Source: Enterobacteriaceae bacterium B14
Lineage (GTDB): Bacteria > Pseudomonadota > Gammaproteobacteria > Enterobacterales > Enterobacteriaceae
Reading direction: 5' to 3'
Length of the DNA: 51,337 bases
Assembly (NCBI GenBank): GCA_000307305.1
Contig: DF158882.1
Coordinates: 1,666,631 to 1,717,967 of the forward strand
The notes below the pieces were generated by a model. That model searched no databases and was not told the origin of the DNA. It saw only the letters and a list, made by a program, of their open reading frames with translations. Shown one piece after another: positions 41,800 to 51,312 of this stretch; the stretch's first letter is position 1, and every line of letters starts with the position of its first letter. The translations under genes were made by a program, and so were the position numbers.

Positions 41800-43104
41800 A
41801 TGACAGCCACCAACTTTTCCGAACTCGAACTCGACGATCGCCTATTAGACGCACTTCGCGATAAAGGATATACCCGCCCAACGGCGATTCAATCCTCTGC
41901 GATCCCCCCCGCTCTCGAAGGGCGTGATGTTTTAGGCTCAGCGCCTACGGGTACGGGAAAAACCGCTGCCTTTCTGCTGCCAGCCTTACAGCATCTATTA
42001 GATTTCCCAAGAAAAAAATCAGGCCCACCGCGTATATTAATCGTTACGCCAACGCGCGAACTTGCGATGCAAGTTGCCGATCAAGCTCGTGAGCTAGCTG
42101 CTCATACAGAGCTGGATATCGCCACCATTACTGGCGGTGTTGCCTACATGAACCACGCAGAAATCTTCAGTGAGAATCAAGACGTCGTGGTTGCTACTAC
42201 AGGGCGGCTTCTTCAGTACATTAAAGAAGAAAACTTCGATTGCCGCGCAGTAGAAACACTTATCCTCGATGAAGCCGACCGTATGCTCGATATGGGTTTT
42301 GCCCAAGATATCGAGACTATTGCGGCCGAAACTCGCTGGCGTAAACAAACGCTTCTCTTCTCTGCAACACTAGAAGGCGAGGCTATCAATGATTTTGCCG
42401 AGCGTTTGTTGCAAGACCCCGTTAAAGTGGAAGCTGACCCTTCCCGCCGCGAGCGCAAAAAGATCCTGCAATGGTATTACCGTGCAGATAACCTCGAGCA
42501 CAAAACCGCCTTGCTGTGTCATTTGCTGAAGCAACCAGAGGTTACAAAATCCGTTATCTTTGTTCGTAAACGTGAGCGAGTGCACGAGCTGGTTGTTTGG
42601 TTAAGAGAAGCGGGTATCAACACCTGTTATCTCGAAGGTGAGATGGTTCAAGCTAAACGTAATGAGGCCGTTAATCGCATGAGCGATGGTCGAGTAAACG
42701 TGCTTGTGGCAACCGATGTTGCTGCCCGTGGCTTGGATATCCTTGATATCAGCCATGTCTTTAACTTCGATTTACCTCGTACCGCAGATACTTATTTACA
42801 CCGCATTGGCCGCACAGGCCGTGCTGGCCGCAAGGGAACAGCAATTTCTCTTGTTGAGTCTCACGACCATTTGTTGTTAGGCAAAATCGGCCGCTATCTG
42901 GATGAACCACTGAAAATACGCGTCATTGATGAGTTAAAGCCAACCAGTAAAGCACCTTCGGCTAACTTTGCCAGAAAGCCTTCAAAAAAGGCGTTAGAGA
43001 AGAAGAAAGAAGCCAAACAAGAGAAAAAGAAAATCAAGGTAAGACATCGCGACACCAAAAACATTGGTAAGCGCAGAAAGCCTAAAGAGCAAGAAGAGTC
43101 ATAG
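41800..43104 (+). CDS. srmB: ATP-dependent RNA helicase SrmB
   Basis: DEAD-box helicase that assists early 50S ribosomal subunit assembly. The 434-residue product has Q motif TRPTAIQSSAIPPAL, Walker A SAPTGTGKTAAF, PTRELAMQ, DEAD in LILDEADRMLDMG, SAT in LFSATLEGEA and motif VI HRIGRTGRAGRKG, followed by a highly basic Lys-rich tail (residues about 395-434) likely to bind RNA. A clean terminator follows. Confidence 0.97.
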   Translation: MTATNFSELELDDRLLDALRDKGYTRPTAIQSSAIPPALEGRDVLGSAPTGTGKTAAFLLPALQHLLDFPRKKSGPPRILIVTPTRELAMQVADQARELAAHTELDIATITGGVAYMNHAEIFSENQDVVVATTGRLLQYIKEENFDCRAVETLILDEADRMLDMGFAQDIETIAAETRWRKQTLLFSATLEGEAINDFAERLLQDPVKVEADPSRRERKKILQWYYRADNLEHKTALLCHLLKQPEVTKSVIFVRKRERVHELVVWLREAGINTCYLEGEMVQAKRNEAVNRMSDGRVNVLVATDVAARGLDILDISHVFNFDLPRTADTYLHRIGRTGRAGRKGTAISLVESHDHLLLGKIGRYLDEPLKIRVIDELKPTSKAPSANFARKPSKKALEKKKEAKQEKKKIKVRHRDTKNIGKRRKPKEQEES

Positions 43105-43131
43105 GTCGTTGAATAATTCAACACTAGCACT

Positions 43132-43160
43132 AAAAAGCTGCCACTAATGGCAGCTTTTTT
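43132..43160 (+). terminator. Rho-independent terminator of srmB
   Basis: AAAAAGCTGCCA / TGGCAGCTTTTT stem with a CTAA loop followed by a T-run, 27 bases after the srmB stop. Confidence 0.9.
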
Positions 43161-43247
43161 TATATTAATACACGATAAAATAATGATTTTTCACTATATT
43201 GATTAAAAATATTCTATTTTCCTTGTTTTCACTATTTATCGACACAA

Positions 43248-43273
43248 AAAAAGGAGGCCAATGCCTCCTTTTT
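43248..43273 (-). terminator. Rho-independent terminator of grcA
   Basis: AAAAAGGAGGC / GCCTCCTTTTT stem with a 4-base loop, continuing on the minus strand into seven T residues, about 22 bases after the grcA stop codon. Confidence 0.9.
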
Positions 43274-43295
43274 CATTACGAATAACCGCTAAAAA

Positions 43296-43679
43296 TTAGA
43301 GGCTTTCAGTAAATGTGCGAGCAATAACATCGCGCTGCTGTTCTGGAGTTAGTGAGTTAAAACGCACTGCATAGCCAGATACACGAATCGTTAGCTGTGG
43401 GTACTTCTCTGGGTGATTAACTGCATCTTCCAGAGTTTCACGACGCAGAACGTTAACGTTCAGGTGTTGGCCACCTTCTACGCGTACAGTTGGTTTAACT
43501 TCTAATGCAACTTCACGGTATTCGATATCGCCCAACTCACTAACAGGGACGATTTGGTCTTCTGCATAATCAGCTTTTGCACATACACAGCGTGCTTCCG
43601 CTTTTTCATCATCCAGCAACCAGAAAGAATTTAATAACGCTTCGTTGTTTGCTTTAGTAATTTGGATACCAGTAATCAT
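43296..43679 (-). CDS. grcA: Autonomous glycyl radical cofactor GrcA (YfiD)
   Basis: Small protein of 127 residues that replaces the C-terminal glycyl radical domain of oxygen-damaged pyruvate formate-lyase. The radical glycine is G102 in RVSGYAVRF, and the C-terminus [20 protein letters not shown] is the PFL-type glycine radical tail. The length is exactly that of E. coli YfiD. Expression is probably anaerobic: an FNR box and a matching -10 lie upstream. Confidence 0.98.
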   Translation of the reverse strand: MITGIQITKANNEALLNSFWLLDDEKAEARCVCAKADYAEDQIVPVSELGDIEYREVALEVKPTVRVEGGQHLNVNVLRRETLEDAVNHPEKYPQLTIRVSGYAVRFNSLTPEQQRDVIARTFTESL

Positions 43680-44091
43680 TTGGTGCCTCCATATAAAGGG
43701 TAAAATGTGAATCCGATTCTTTTAATTTATTCCCGCCATACTTCAAGCTGTAGATGTATTGATCACAACTCAAACTATTTAAGGTATAACTAAGATTGGT
43801 AAAACCAATACTTTCTTGCCACCTGTATACCAGCACCACAACACGCTCGTTTTGATTCAAATCAATTTTTTAGACGTGTGATTTTGAATGGTTTTTGCAA
43901 ATTTTTGTTTTACATCAATTTTATCTTTTTATCAGCGCGCAATTTTATTTTAAAATTTACAAAAAAAATTGCAAAAGCTGTTCATTAATACAACAACTCT
44001 TTTATCAAAAATGCAGATTGCTGGTTTTCCTCTTGCTCAGATGCAGGTAAGCTAGAAAGTATTATTGGCAGAAAAAACAAGGAGAACGTCT
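43680..44091. other. Divergent grcA / ung intergenic region
   Basis: A 412-base AT-rich region. It holds the FNR-type promoter and a leader of roughly 138 bases for grcA. Near 43759-43773 there is a second imperfect FNR-like sequence (TTGA, 7 bases, TCAA; one base too long). Nothing distinctive is seen nearer ung except its GGAGAA ribosome binding site. The 68-codon minus-strand frame at 43654-43860 overlaps the grcA start and looks non-coding. Confidence 0.5.
43824..43865 (-). promoter_or_regulatory. FNR-dependent promoter of grcA
   Basis: Perfect FNR box TTGATTCAAATCAA at 43852-43865. On the minus strand a -10 hexamer TATACA lies at 43829-43824. With transcription starting near 43817 the box is centred at about -41.5, the class II FNR activation position. 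grcA is known to be FNR-activated in E. coli. Confidence 0.8.
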
Positions 44092-44775
44092 ATGTCGGCA
44101 CCTCTCACATGGCATGACGTCATTAGCCATGAAAAAGAACAACCCTATTTTCATGACACACTGGCATTTGTTGCAAATGAACGCGCCGCAGGTAAAACCA
44201 TTTACCCTCCCCAGAAAGACGTTTTCAACGCATTCCGCTTCACTGAGTTTAGCGACGTAAAAGTCGTGATATTAGGGCAAGACCCCTACCACGGCCCTAA
44301 TCAAGCACATGGTTTATCATTTTCAGTGCTCCCTGGTGTTGCCATTCCCCCTTCCCTAATGAATATGTACAAAGAACTTGCCAGTGATATATCGGGGTTT
44401 GTCACGCCTACACACGGCTTTCTACAAAGCTGGGCCGAGCAAGGCGTCCTAATGCTCAACACAGTACTAACGGTAGAAAGAGGATTAGCTCACTCACATG
44501 CGCAGCTCGGCTGGGAAACATTTACAGATAAAGTTATCGCCACACTGAATGAACATCGAGAAGGGATTATCTTTTTGCTTTGGGGATCTCACGCACAGAA
44601 GAAAGGGAATATTATTGATGGGTCTCGACATCATATTCTGAAAGCACCTCATCCTTCCCCGCTTTCAGCATATCGTGGTTTTTTAGGTTGCAAGCACTTC
44701 TCACAAACCAACCAGCTATTAGAACAAAGTGGTAATGCGCCGATAGACTGGCAACCACAGGTCCCTCAGGAGTAG
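44092..44775 (+). CDS. ung: Uracil-DNA glycosylase
   Basis: Removes uracil from DNA as the first step of base-excision repair. The start at 44092 ([10 protein letters not shown]) gives 227 residues and has GGAGAA upstream; the frame is open from 44065. The catalytic Asp64 lies in [19 protein letters not shown] and the C-terminal His in [15 protein letters not shown]. Full length. Confidence 0.98.
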   Translation: MSAPLTWHDVISHEKEQPYFHDTLAFVANERAAGKTIYPPQKDVFNAFRFTEFSDVKVVILGQDPYHGPNQAHGLSFSVLPGVAIPPSLMNMYKELASDISGFVTPTHGFLQSWAEQGVLMLNTVLTVERGLAHSHAQLGWETFTDKVIATLNEHREGIIFLLWGSHAQKKGNIIDGSRHHILKAPHPSPLSAYRGFLGCKHFSQTNQLLEQSGNAPIDWQPQVPQE

Positions 44776-44844
44776 AACGTCACTGATAGTAAGCCTGAGT
44801 AAAAGCGCTTGGGGCGAAATAGATCGCCCCGATGAGCACAAATA

Positions 44845-45432
44845 TTAAGCCTTAGACACTGCCACCATAGCTGGGCGGATAAGACGTCCATTCAGCGTAT
44901 AGCCTTTTTGCATAACCATCATCACATGATTAGGTTCATGTTGATCTGATGGGATCATAGTCATCGCTTCATGAACTTCAGGATTAAATGGCACGTTGGT
45001 TTCGCCAACGACATCAATACCGAACTTCCGCGCAACATCAATGAAAGATTTTAGTGTCAGTTCAACACCTTCAATCATCGGTGCTAAATCGCTATTCGAT
45101 TTATCGGCAGATTCAAGCGCGCGCTCCAAATTATCAATGACAGGGAGAATCGCCGTTGAAAATTTTTCTAAGCCAAACTTGTGCGCTTTTTCAATATCGA
45201 TATCGGTACGACGACGGATATTCTCTATTTCTGCACGAGACCTCAGTACACTATCACGCTCACGCTGCTGTAGTTCGGCTACTTGTGCTTCCAATTCTGC
45301 AATGCGCTCATCACGAGAATCGGTAGTATCCGAGGCTTCTACAGTCGTATCTACCTCTGGATGCTCTTCATTTGTACCGGTTTGCTGATCTAACACTTGC
45401 TCATCAGGTGTTTTATGTTCTTTACTACTCAT
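44845..45432 (-). CDS. grpE: Nucleotide exchange factor GrpE
   Basis: Releases ADP from DnaK in the Hsp70 chaperone cycle. The 195-residue product has an acidic unstructured N-terminus, a long coiled coil ([20 protein letters not shown]), the [21 protein letters not shown] helix and a C-terminal beta domain with [21 protein letters not shown] heat-shock promoter precedes it. It is divergent from nadK. Confidence 0.98.
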   Translation of the reverse strand: MSSKEHKTPDEQVLDQQTGTNEEHPEVDTTVEASDTTDSRDERIAELEAQVAELQQRERDSVLRSRAEIENIRRRTDIDIEKAHKFGLEKFSTAILPVIDNLERALESADKSNSDLAPMIEGVELTLKSFIDVARKFGIDVVGETNVPFNPEVHEAMTMIPSDQHEPNHVMMVMQKGYTLNGRLIRPAMVAVSKA

Positions 45433-45474
45433 GAAATTCTCCGCGGTTTAATATTAGACTCGCTACTTCGCATA

Positions 45475-45502
45475 TTATGGGGACTAAACTTGGCGATTCA
45501 AG
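45475..45502 (-). promoter_or_regulatory. Sigma-32 heat-shock promoter of grpE
   Basis: On the minus strand CTTGAA (45502-45497), a 14-base spacer and CCCCATAA (45482-45475). This is an excellent match to the sigma-32 consensus (CTTGAA, 13-14 bases, CCCCAT) and lies about 45 bases before the grpE start. Confidence 0.88.
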
Positions 45503-45547
45503 GGAAGCTAGTCACAATGTGGTTAACATTGGCAGGAAAAATAAAAA

Positions 45548-46426
45548 ATGAATAAAAAATTTAACTGTATCGGGTTAGTTGGACACCCTCGCCACCCTGC
45601 CGCTCTCGCGACCCATGAAATCCTCTACAATTGGTTACATGAGAAAGGTTATCCCGTTGTCGTTGAGCGGCAAATCGCCCGTGAACTTGGCATGGAGCAT
45701 GTACAAACCGGCAGTCTCGCTGAAATAGGCCAATTGGCTGATCTTGCTGTTGTTGTCGGTGGCGACGGCAATATGCTCGGTGCTGCTCGTGTGCTCGCGC
45801 GTTATGATATCAAAGTGATTGGCGTGAACAGAGGAAACCTCGGCTTCCTCACCGACCTTGACCCAGATAATGCACTCCAGCAACTTTCTGATGTGTTAAA
45901 CGGTGAATACTTTGTTGAAGAGCGCTTCATCCTAGAGGCTCAAGTATGCCGAGCAGACCAGCAACGTCGTATCAGTACCGCGATCAACGAAGTCGTGTTA
46001 CATCCGGGCAAAGTTGCCCATATGATCGAATTTGAAGTATATATTGATGAAAAATTTGCCTTCTCACAGCGCTCTGATGGGCTAATAATCTCAACACCTA
46101 CAGGCTCTACGGCTTATTCTCTTTCCGGCGGTGGACCTATTCTTACTCCAACACTCAATGCTATTGCACTGGTACCAATGTTCCCTCATACCTTGTCTGC
46201 GCGCCCGTTGGTTATCAGCAGTGAAAGCTCTATCCGCCTTCGTTTTTCACACTTTAACAACGATCTTGAAATCAGTTGCGATAGCCAAATAGCATTACCT
46301 ATTCAAGAAGAAGAAGAAGTGTTGATTAAGCGCAGCAATTACTACCTAAAACTAATTCACCCAAAAGATTACAGTTATTTCAATACATTAAGTACAAAAT
46401 TGGGGTGGTCAAAAAAGCTGTTCTAA
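45548..46426 (+). CDS. nadK: NAD kinase
   Basis: Phosphorylates NAD to NADP. The 292-residue product equals the E. coli length. The catalytic [11 protein letters not shown] motif, the [11 protein letters not shown] segment, the conserved INEVVLHPG block and the [20 protein letters not shown] motif are all present. Divergent from grpE with 115 bases between starts. It is intact, whereas nadB in the same window is decayed. Confidence 0.98.
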   Translation: MNKKFNCIGLVGHPRHPAALATHEILYNWLHEKGYPVVVERQIARELGMEHVQTGSLAEIGQLADLAVVVGGDGNMLGAARVLARYDIKVIGVNRGNLGFLTDLDPDNALQQLSDVLNGEYFVEERFILEAQVCRADQQRRISTAINEVVLHPGKVAHMIEFEVYIDEKFAFSQRSDGLIISTPTGSTAYSLSGGGPILTPTLNAIALVPMFPHTLSARPLVISSESSIRLRFSHFNNDLEISCDSQIALPIQEEEEVLIKRSNYYLKLIHPKDYSYFNTLSTKLGWSKKLF

Positions 46427-46457
46427 TGAAATAATACGAAAAGTGCGCCAGCCTATT

Positions 46458-46499
46458 TACTGTATAAAAAACCAGTCTATACTGTATTAAATAACAGTA
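46458..46499 (+). promoter_or_regulatory. Two LexA (SOS) boxes upstream of recN
   Basis: Box 2, 46480-46499, is TACTGT-8 bases-ACAGTA, a consensus LexA site. Box 1, 46458-46477, is TACTGT-8 bases-CCAGTC, with a mismatch in its right half-site. They lie 27-68 bases before the recN ATG; recN of E. coli also has multiple LexA boxes. Confidence 0.88.
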
Positions 46500-46525
46500 T
46501 TGTTAATTAATACGGGACATTCACT

Positions 46526-48187
46526 ATGCTGGCGCAACTCACTATTAGCAATTTCGCTATTGTTCGTGACTTAGAAATTGATTTTCAGTCAGGCATGACC
46601 GCTATTACAGGGGAAACTGGCGCAGGAAAATCCATCGCTATTGATGCTCTCGGCCTCTGCCTCGGCGGTCGTTCAGATGCAGCAACAGTCAGAACAGGAG
46701 CAAACAGAGCCGATATCTGCGCTCGCTTTGTTCTAAATGATGCGCCTAGTGCCTTACGTTGGTTAGAAGAAAATCAGCTAGACGACCATAATGAGTGTTT
46801 ATTACGGCGCGTCATCAGCTCTGATGGCAGATCTCGTGGATTCATTAATGGAACTGCCGTCCCTGTATCCCAACTGCGTGAACTCGGACAACATCTTATT
46901 CAAGTTCACGGACAACACGCCCACCAGCAACTGCTTAAACCTGAACACCAAAAGCATTTACTCGATGCCTATGCAGGACATTCATCTCTCTTGGTTGAAA
47001 TGCGTAATGCCTATAACACTTGGCATCAAAGCTGCCGCGATCTGACACTTTATCAGCAGCAATCAATGGAGAGAGAAGCTCGCCATCAGCTTCTACAGTA
47101 TCAGCTTAAAGAGCTAAATGATTTTTCACCCCAGACGGGTGAATATGAACAAATCGAGCAAGAGTACAAAAAGCTAGCAAATAGCGGACAACTGCTTTCA
47201 CTAAGCCAAGAAGCACTGCAAATTTTAGCCGAGCATGAAGAAACGAACGTGCTGGCTCTTCTTCATACCGCCAAGCAGCAAGTCAGTGAGTTGATTTCTC
47301 TGGATGATAAATTTGGCCCCCTACTCGATATGCTGGAAGAAGCAACAATTCAAATTAGTGAGGCAGGAGAAGAGCTCCGGCACTATGCCGATCGTCTGGA
47401 GTCTGATCCTACCCAAATGTATGAGCTAGAACAGCGCCTATCCAAGCAATTATCACTTGCTCGTAAACACCATATTTCACCTGAAGAACTTCCTCATCTT
47501 CATCAACAGCTGCTATCAGAGCAACAGTTGTTAGATCGTCAGGAAAACGATTACAGCGCACTCAATGACATTGTCATAAAACACCGTGATGAAGCTTTAG
47601 ATATTGCTCAAAAGCTGCATTACCAGCGTAATGCTTACGCTGAAGAGCTCTCTGTCCATATCACTGACAGTATGCACACGCTTTCTATGCCACATGGCCA
47701 TTTCCGCATCCAAACCAGCTATGAGCCAGAACATCTCACAGCTGAAGGGGCTGATCGCGTTGAATTCAGTGTCACAACGAACCCAGGCCAACCACTACAA
47801 GCACTCTCTAAAGTCGCCTCAGGTGGTGAGCTATCTCGAATTGCTCTGGCGATTCAAGTGATCACCGCACAGAAAATGGATACACCGGCACTTATTTTTG
47901 ATGAGGTTGATGTGGGTATCAGTGGCCCGACAGCAGCAATTGTCGGAAAACTTCTCAGACAGCTTGGTGAATCCACTCAAGTGATGTGCGTAACTCACTT
48001 GCCGCAGGTTGCCGGTAATGGCCATCAGCACTTTTTTGTTAGTAAGCAAACAGACGGTGAAATGACTGAAACACACATGCATCCACTAAATAAACGTGAA
48101 CGTTTACAAGAGCTGGCTCGCTTGCTAGGTGGAAGTGAAGTCACTCGAAACACACTCGCTAATGCAAAAGAATTACTGGCAGCATAA
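46526..48187 (+). CDS. recN: DNA repair protein RecN
   Basis: SMC-like ATPase for double-strand break repair, strongly SOS-induced. The 553-residue product has an N-terminal Walker A ([18 protein letters not shown]), a central coiled coil (about 150-380), and the C-terminal signature [15 protein letters not shown] with Walker [13 protein letters not shown]. The short nested ORFs are shadows. The gene is full length. Confidence 0.98.
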   Translation: MLAQLTISNFAIVRDLEIDFQSGMTAITGETGAGKSIAIDALGLCLGGRSDAATVRTGANRADICARFVLNDAPSALRWLEENQLDDHNECLLRRVISSDGRSRGFINGTAVPVSQLRELGQHLIQVHGQHAHQQLLKPEHQKHLLDAYAGHSSLLVEMRNAYNTWHQSCRDLTLYQQQSMEREARHQLLQYQLKELNDFSPQTGEYEQIEQEYKKLANSGQLLSLSQEALQILAEHEETNVLALLHTAKQQVSELISLDDKFGPLLDMLEEATIQISEAGEELRHYADRLESDPTQMYELEQRLSKQLSLARKHHISPEELPHLHQQLLSEQQLLDRQENDYSALNDIVIKHRDEALDIAQKLHYQRNAYAEELSVHITDSMHTLSMPHGHFRIQTSYEPEHLTAEGADRVEFSVTTNPGQPLQALSKVASGGELSRIALAIQVITAQKMDTPALIFDEVDVGISGPTAAIVGKLLRQLGESTQVMCVTHLPQVAGNGHQHFFVSKQTDGEMTETHMHPLNKRERLQELARLLGGSEVTRNTLANAKELLAA

Positions 48188-48284
48188 CTTTTTTACGTTT
48201 CTGTGGTCATATTGCAGTTCACTAAAGGTTTTCAACTGCCGTCAGGTCTATTATTATCGGCGGTCTACGCTCTAAAGGAATGTA

Positions 48285-48728
48285 ATGACTATGCGCTGTA
48301 AAACATTGGCGACTGCCGCTGTAGTTCTACTTATGCTCACTGCGGGCTGTTCGACCTTGGAAAAAGTGGTCTATCGACCAGATATTAATCAGGGTAACTA
48401 TTTGACCGCTGGTGAAGTATCAAAGCTTCAACAGGGAATGAATAAGCAACAGGTTGCCTATCTATTAGGCACACCAATGATGCAAGATCCGTTTGGTAGC
48501 AATACATGGATTTATGTATTCCGCCAACAGCCTGGTCACCAAGATATTAAGCAACAAACGTTGACGCTGACTTTTGATGGCAATGACGTATTAACTAATA
48601 TTCAAAATGATCACCCGCTGGGTGCGGCAAGCCAGGTAACTGCATCACCAACGCAATCAGAAGAAAGCCAGCCGAGATCAACTCCGGATAACGCTGTAAC
48701 TGAAAGTGATGACAAAACAACTAATTGA
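48285..48728 (+). CDS. bamE: Outer membrane protein assembly factor BamE (lipoprotein)
   Basis: Lipoprotein of the BAM beta-barrel assembly complex. It has a signal peptide with lipobox LTAGC (lipidated C22 counted from the ATG at 48285) and the SmpA/OmlA domain with [40 protein letters not shown] and [13 protein letters not shown]. An ATG at 48291 (MRCKTL) matches the E. coli start, but the AAGGA site is better spaced from 48285. The 147-residue product has a Ser/Thr/Gln-rich tail of about 35 residues that is absent from E. coli BamE (113 residues). Confidence 0.96.
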   Translation: MTMRCKTLATAAVVLLMLTAGCSTLEKVVYRPDINQGNYLTAGEVSKLQQGMNKQQVAYLLGTPMMQDPFGSNTWIYVFRQQPGHQDIKQQTLTLTFDGNDVLTNIQNDHPLGAASQVTASPTQSEESQPRSTPDNAVTESDDKTTN

Positions 48729-48753
48729 TACAACAAGTGATGATGTTTTAATG

Positions 48754-48787
48754 AAAAAATAGGGCACTGATTGTGCCCTATTTTTTT
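48754..48787. terminator. Bidirectional terminator between bamE and rnfH
   Basis: Stem AAAAAATAGGGCAC / GTGCCCTATTTTTT with a TGATT loop, ending in a T-run on both strands, 25 bases after the bamE stop. It overlaps the last ten bases of rnfH, including its stop codon, on the other strand. Confidence 0.88.
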
Positions 48788-49062
48788 GCACGTGCGGCAC
48801 GCTGCCGCCGAAGTTCTTTAGGGTCAGCCAACAATGGGCGATAAATTTCGACCCTGTCTCCATCATGCAAAATATCGCTGAGCTTTGCCGCCCGGCTATA
48901 GATACCAATTTTATTTTTTGTCAGATCAATATCTTTTCGTAATGCCAAAATGCCTGATTTCTCGATAGCCTGCTCGATACAACTTCCTTCAGGAAGAGTG
49001 ACGGACAACAGATATTGGCGCTCAGGCAAAGCATAAACGACCTCAACCTGAATATCAGACAC
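48778..49062 (-). CDS. rnfH: RnfH family ubiquitin-like protein (RatB)
   Basis: A 94-residue beta-grasp (ubiquitin-like) protein of the UPF0125/RnfH family, the antitoxin-like partner annotated beside ratA; precise function unclear. Motifs are [33 protein letters not shown] and [20 protein letters not shown]. It overlaps the end of ratA by 8 bases, so it is cotranslated with it. Confidence 0.93.
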   Translation of the reverse strand: MSDIQVEVVYALPERQYLLSVTLPEGSCIEQAIEKSGILALRKDIDLTKNKIGIYSRAAKLSDILHDGDRVEIYRPLLADPKELRRQRAARAKK

Positions 49063-49489
49063 GATAAACCTCTTTCGCTCTCAAGGTAAACGCCTGAACC
49101 ATATTATTCGCAAGCTCTTTAAAAATCTGACCGAACGCCAACTCCACCAATTTATTCGTAAATTCAAAATCTAGATCCAGTTCAATTTTACAAGCTTCAG
49201 GACTCAGAGAAGTGAATCTCCAACCACCGGACAGCGATTTAAACGGCCCATCAACTAGCTGCATATGAATGGCGCTGTTTTCATCGAGCGAATTTCGCGT
49301 TGTAAATGTTTTACTGATCCCAACTTTTGATACATCGACGGCGGCGATCATCTGTGAATCAGATGAATTTAATATTCGGCTTCCTGTACATCCCGGCAAA
49401 AACGTGGGATAAGCAAGTACATCATTGACCAGTTTATACATTTGCTCTGCACTATATGGTACTAATGCCGAGCGGCTGATCTGTGGCAT
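49055..49489 (-). CDS. ratA: Ribosome association toxin RatA / coenzyme Q-binding START domain protein
   Basis: A 144-residue START/polyketide-cyclase domain protein (E. coli YfjG, family COQ10). E. coli RatA was reported to block 70S formation; relatives bind ubiquinone. The start at 49489 ([20 protein letters not shown]) has an AGGGG site 5 bases upstream and fits the conserved domain; the frame is open to 49591. [31 protein letters not shown] and LELAFG-like [19 protein letters not shown] motifs are present. Divergent from smpB. Confidence 0.94.
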   Translation of the reverse strand: MPQISRSALVPYSAEQMYKLVNDVLAYPTFLPGCTGSRILNSSDSQMIAAVDVSKVGISKTFTTRNSLDENSAIHMQLVDGPFKSLSGGWRFTSLSPEACKIELDLDFEFTNKLVELAFGQIFKELANNMVQAFTLRAKEVYRV

Positions 49490-49650
49490 AACATCCCCTA
49501 AGATTCTCAAAAACGCCGAGATAATAACACTGATGAACCGGCAGGCAAAAAACCTGTTTTGCAAAGCATACCGCAATGTAAATAAAAACATGAGCTATGC
49601 CCGCAGAAAGGATTTCATAACGCTGGGCTTCAAGTATAATGATGAGCACT

Positions 49651-50133
49651 ATGACAAAGAAAAAAGCCTATAAACCCGGTTCCGCAACTATTGCGATGAA
49701 CAAACGTGCGCGCCATGAATACTTCATTGAAGAAGAGATCGAGGCGGGATTATCCCTGCAAGGCTGGGAAGTTAAATCTCTACGCGCAGGTAAAGCCAAT
49801 ATTAGTGACAGCTATGTGATTTTCAGGGACGGTGAAGCCTATCTCTTTGGCGCCACAATTACGCCACTTAATGTAGCTTCCTCACACATTGTTTGTGATC
49901 CTACGCGTACACGCAAATTACTCCTTAAAAAGAGAGAAATGGATTCACTGTTTGGCCTGACCAAGCGTGATGGCTATACCATCGTCGCACTCTCTATGTA
50001 CTGGAAGAATGCTTGGTCAAAAATCAAGATTGGCGTGGCAAAAGGTAAGCAGCTGCACGATAAGCGCACAGATATTAAAGATCGTGAGTGGCAATTAAAT
50101 AAAGAGCGCATTATGAAAAATGCCAATCGCTAG
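49651..50133 (+). CDS. smpB: SsrA-binding protein SmpB
   Basis: Binds tmRNA and brings it to stalled ribosomes for trans-translation. Started at 49651 ([20 protein letters not shown]) it has 160 residues, as in E. coli; in-frame ATGs at 49639 and 49642 are possible. The OB-fold motifs [19 protein letters not shown] and [14 protein letters not shown] and the basic tail [18 protein letters not shown] are intact. Its RNA partner ssrA lies 650 bases downstream. Confidence 0.97.
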   Translation: MTKKKAYKPGSATIAMNKRARHEYFIEEEIEAGLSLQGWEVKSLRAGKANISDSYVIFRDGEAYLFGATITPLNVASSHIVCDPTRTRKLLLKKREMDSLFGLTKRDGYTIVALSMYWKNAWSKIKIGVAKGKQLHDKRTDIKDREWQLNKERIMKNANR

Positions 50134-50267
50134 ACTAGATTAGCGGACACGCAGACAATATATCAGGATGGAGATGTGGATCTTCATCCTTTTTTCTACA
50201 CATTTTACTGCTCTTCACTCATCATTTTAGCTGTACTCGTTGCATATAAACCAAAGGAACGTGTTTT

Positions 50268-50723
50268 ATGTCAATATCATCAGCATTTACCATTAGCCTT
50301 ATTCAGTTTTACCAAACCTATATTTCACCCTATAAAGGATTTTGCTGCGCTTATCACCGAGTAACAGGGCATCCTTCTTGTTCCAGCTATGCACTAAAAA
50401 TCGTAAAACGCTGTGGTGCAATAGCTCTTTTTTCCGCACTACCACGGCAATTCGAACGCTGCCATACTGCCTACCAATTTCATACACAACACATAGACGA
50501 ACTGAAAGATCGCAAGAAAAAGCCAAAAAAGGATAAGAGTGGTAACTGTGGTGATTGTGGCGACTTTGAAGCCCTAGAATGTGTACCAACAAAATTCTGC
50601 GACGATATTGGTAGCTTCGCTAAATGCGATATCTGCGATTGTTCTGTGGTAAGTCTTTTTAAGAACATCTCTCATGCTTATCAGAAAAAAGCCAAGTCAT
50701 CGGCTAATTTCCAAAATAAATAA
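50268..50723 (+). CDS. YidD family protein with a cysteine-rich C-terminal extension
   Basis: A 151-residue protein. Residues 1-55 match the YidD (membrane protein insertion efficiency factor) family: LIQFYQTYISPYKGFCCAYH and HPSCSSYALKIVKRCGA, with the amphipathic start and paired cysteines. YidD proper is about 85 residues and is normally encoded between rnpA and yidC, so this is probably a second, divergent member. The extension has a Lys-rich linker (DRKKKPKKDKSG) and a Cys-rich segment with GNCGDCGDF, CVPTKFCDD and KCDICDCS, which could bind metal or form disulfides. It has AAGGAA 9 bases before the ATG and sits between smpB and ssrA. Confidence 0.8.
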   Translation: MSISSAFTISLIQFYQTYISPYKGFCCAYHRVTGHPSCSSYALKIVKRCGAIALFSALPRQFERCHTAYQFHTQHIDELKDRKKKPKKDKSGNCGDCGDFEALECVPTKFCDDIGSFAKCDICDCSVVSLFKNISHAYQKKAKSSANFQNK

Positions 50724-50763
50724 GGCGCATTAAAGAGGCTGGTGTACCGAGGAGCAACTCTGC

Positions 50764-50769
50764 TATACT
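50764..50769 (+). promoter_or_regulatory. Candidate -10 element of ssrA
   Basis: TATACT 20 bases before the mature 5' end of tmRNA. No convincing -35 was found at 16-18 bases spacing. Confidence 0.5.
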
Positions 50770-50788
50770 CGCTAAGTTGTAACAACTT

Positions 50789-51152
50789 GGGGCTGATTCT
50801 GGATTCGACGGGATTTGCGAAGCCCAAGGAGCATGCCGAGGGGCGGTTGGCCTCGTAAAAAGCCGCAAAAAAATAGTCGCAAACGACGAAAACTACGCAC
50901 TAGCAGCTTAATAACCTGCTTAGAGCCCTCTCTCCCTAGCCTCCGCTCTTAGGACGGGGATCAAGAGAGGTCAAACCCAAAAGAGATCGTGTGGATGCCT
51001 TGCCTGAGGTTGAAGCATTAAATCTAATCAGGCTAGTTTGTTAGTAGCGTGTCCATCCGCAGCTGGCAGGTGAATGTAAAGATTGGACTAAGCATGTAGT
51101 GCCGACGGTGTAGTAATTTCGGACGCGGGTTCAACTCCCGCCAGCTCCACCA
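50789..51152 (+). ncRNA. ssrA: Transfer-messenger RNA (tmRNA, SsrA)
   Basis: Begins GGGGCTGATTCTGGATTCGA and ends in GCTCCACCA, so the tRNA-like domain forms from both ends (GGGGCTG with CAGCTCC) and the T-arm GGGTTCAACTCCC is present. The tag frame starts at GCA 50879 and encodes ANDENYALAA followed by TAA at 50909-50911, identical to the E. coli tag. Length is 364 bases. It rescues stalled ribosomes with SmpB. Its 3' end is a well-known integration site for genomic islands. Confidence 0.98.
51130..51152 (+). other. Candidate attachment site at the 3' end of ssrA
   Basis: The T-arm and acceptor end of tmRNA is the usual crossover region for P4-type tyrosine integrases that use ssrA. Direct proof would need the second copy, which lies outside this window. 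Confidence 0.35.
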
Positions 51153-51176
51153 CATATGGTTCCAAAGAAGTACAAT

Positions 51177-51218
51177 AAAGCCCGTAATTCATTGATAAAT
51201 AAGAATTACGGGCTTTTT
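51177..51218 (+). terminator. Rho-independent terminator of ssrA
   Basis: Perfect 14-bp stem AAAGCCCGTAATTC / GAATTACGGGCTTT with a 12-base A/T-rich loop, followed by a short T-run, 25 bases after the mature tmRNA end. Confidence 0.9.
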
Positions 51219-51264
51219 CTTTCCCAGTAAATCCACCAACGTTTTAGGAAATCCACGTCGAATT

Positions 51265-51312
51265 GGTACATTTTTAGGTACACGATCTTATGGTACACTG
51301 ATTTCGTGTACC
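51265..51312. repeat. GGTACA repeats downstream of ssrA
   Basis: Three direct GGTACA units at 51265, 51278 and 51291, about 13 bases apart, and an inverted GTGTACC at 51306-51312; GGTACACGA (51278) is the exact reverse complement of TCGTGTACC (51304). Such clusters resemble arm-type integrase binding sites near the int gene of ssrA-associated islands. Confidence 0.55.

Noticed and set aside
43654-43860. 68-codon minus-strand frame overlapping the grcA start
   Set aside because: It lies in the grcA leader and promoter downstream of the FNR box, and resembles no known protein.
50176-50364. 62-codon plus-strand frame overlapping the YidD-like gene
   Set aside because: It has one hydrophobic stretch but overlaps the YidD core in another frame; the YidD frame has the better ribosome binding site and clear family motifs.
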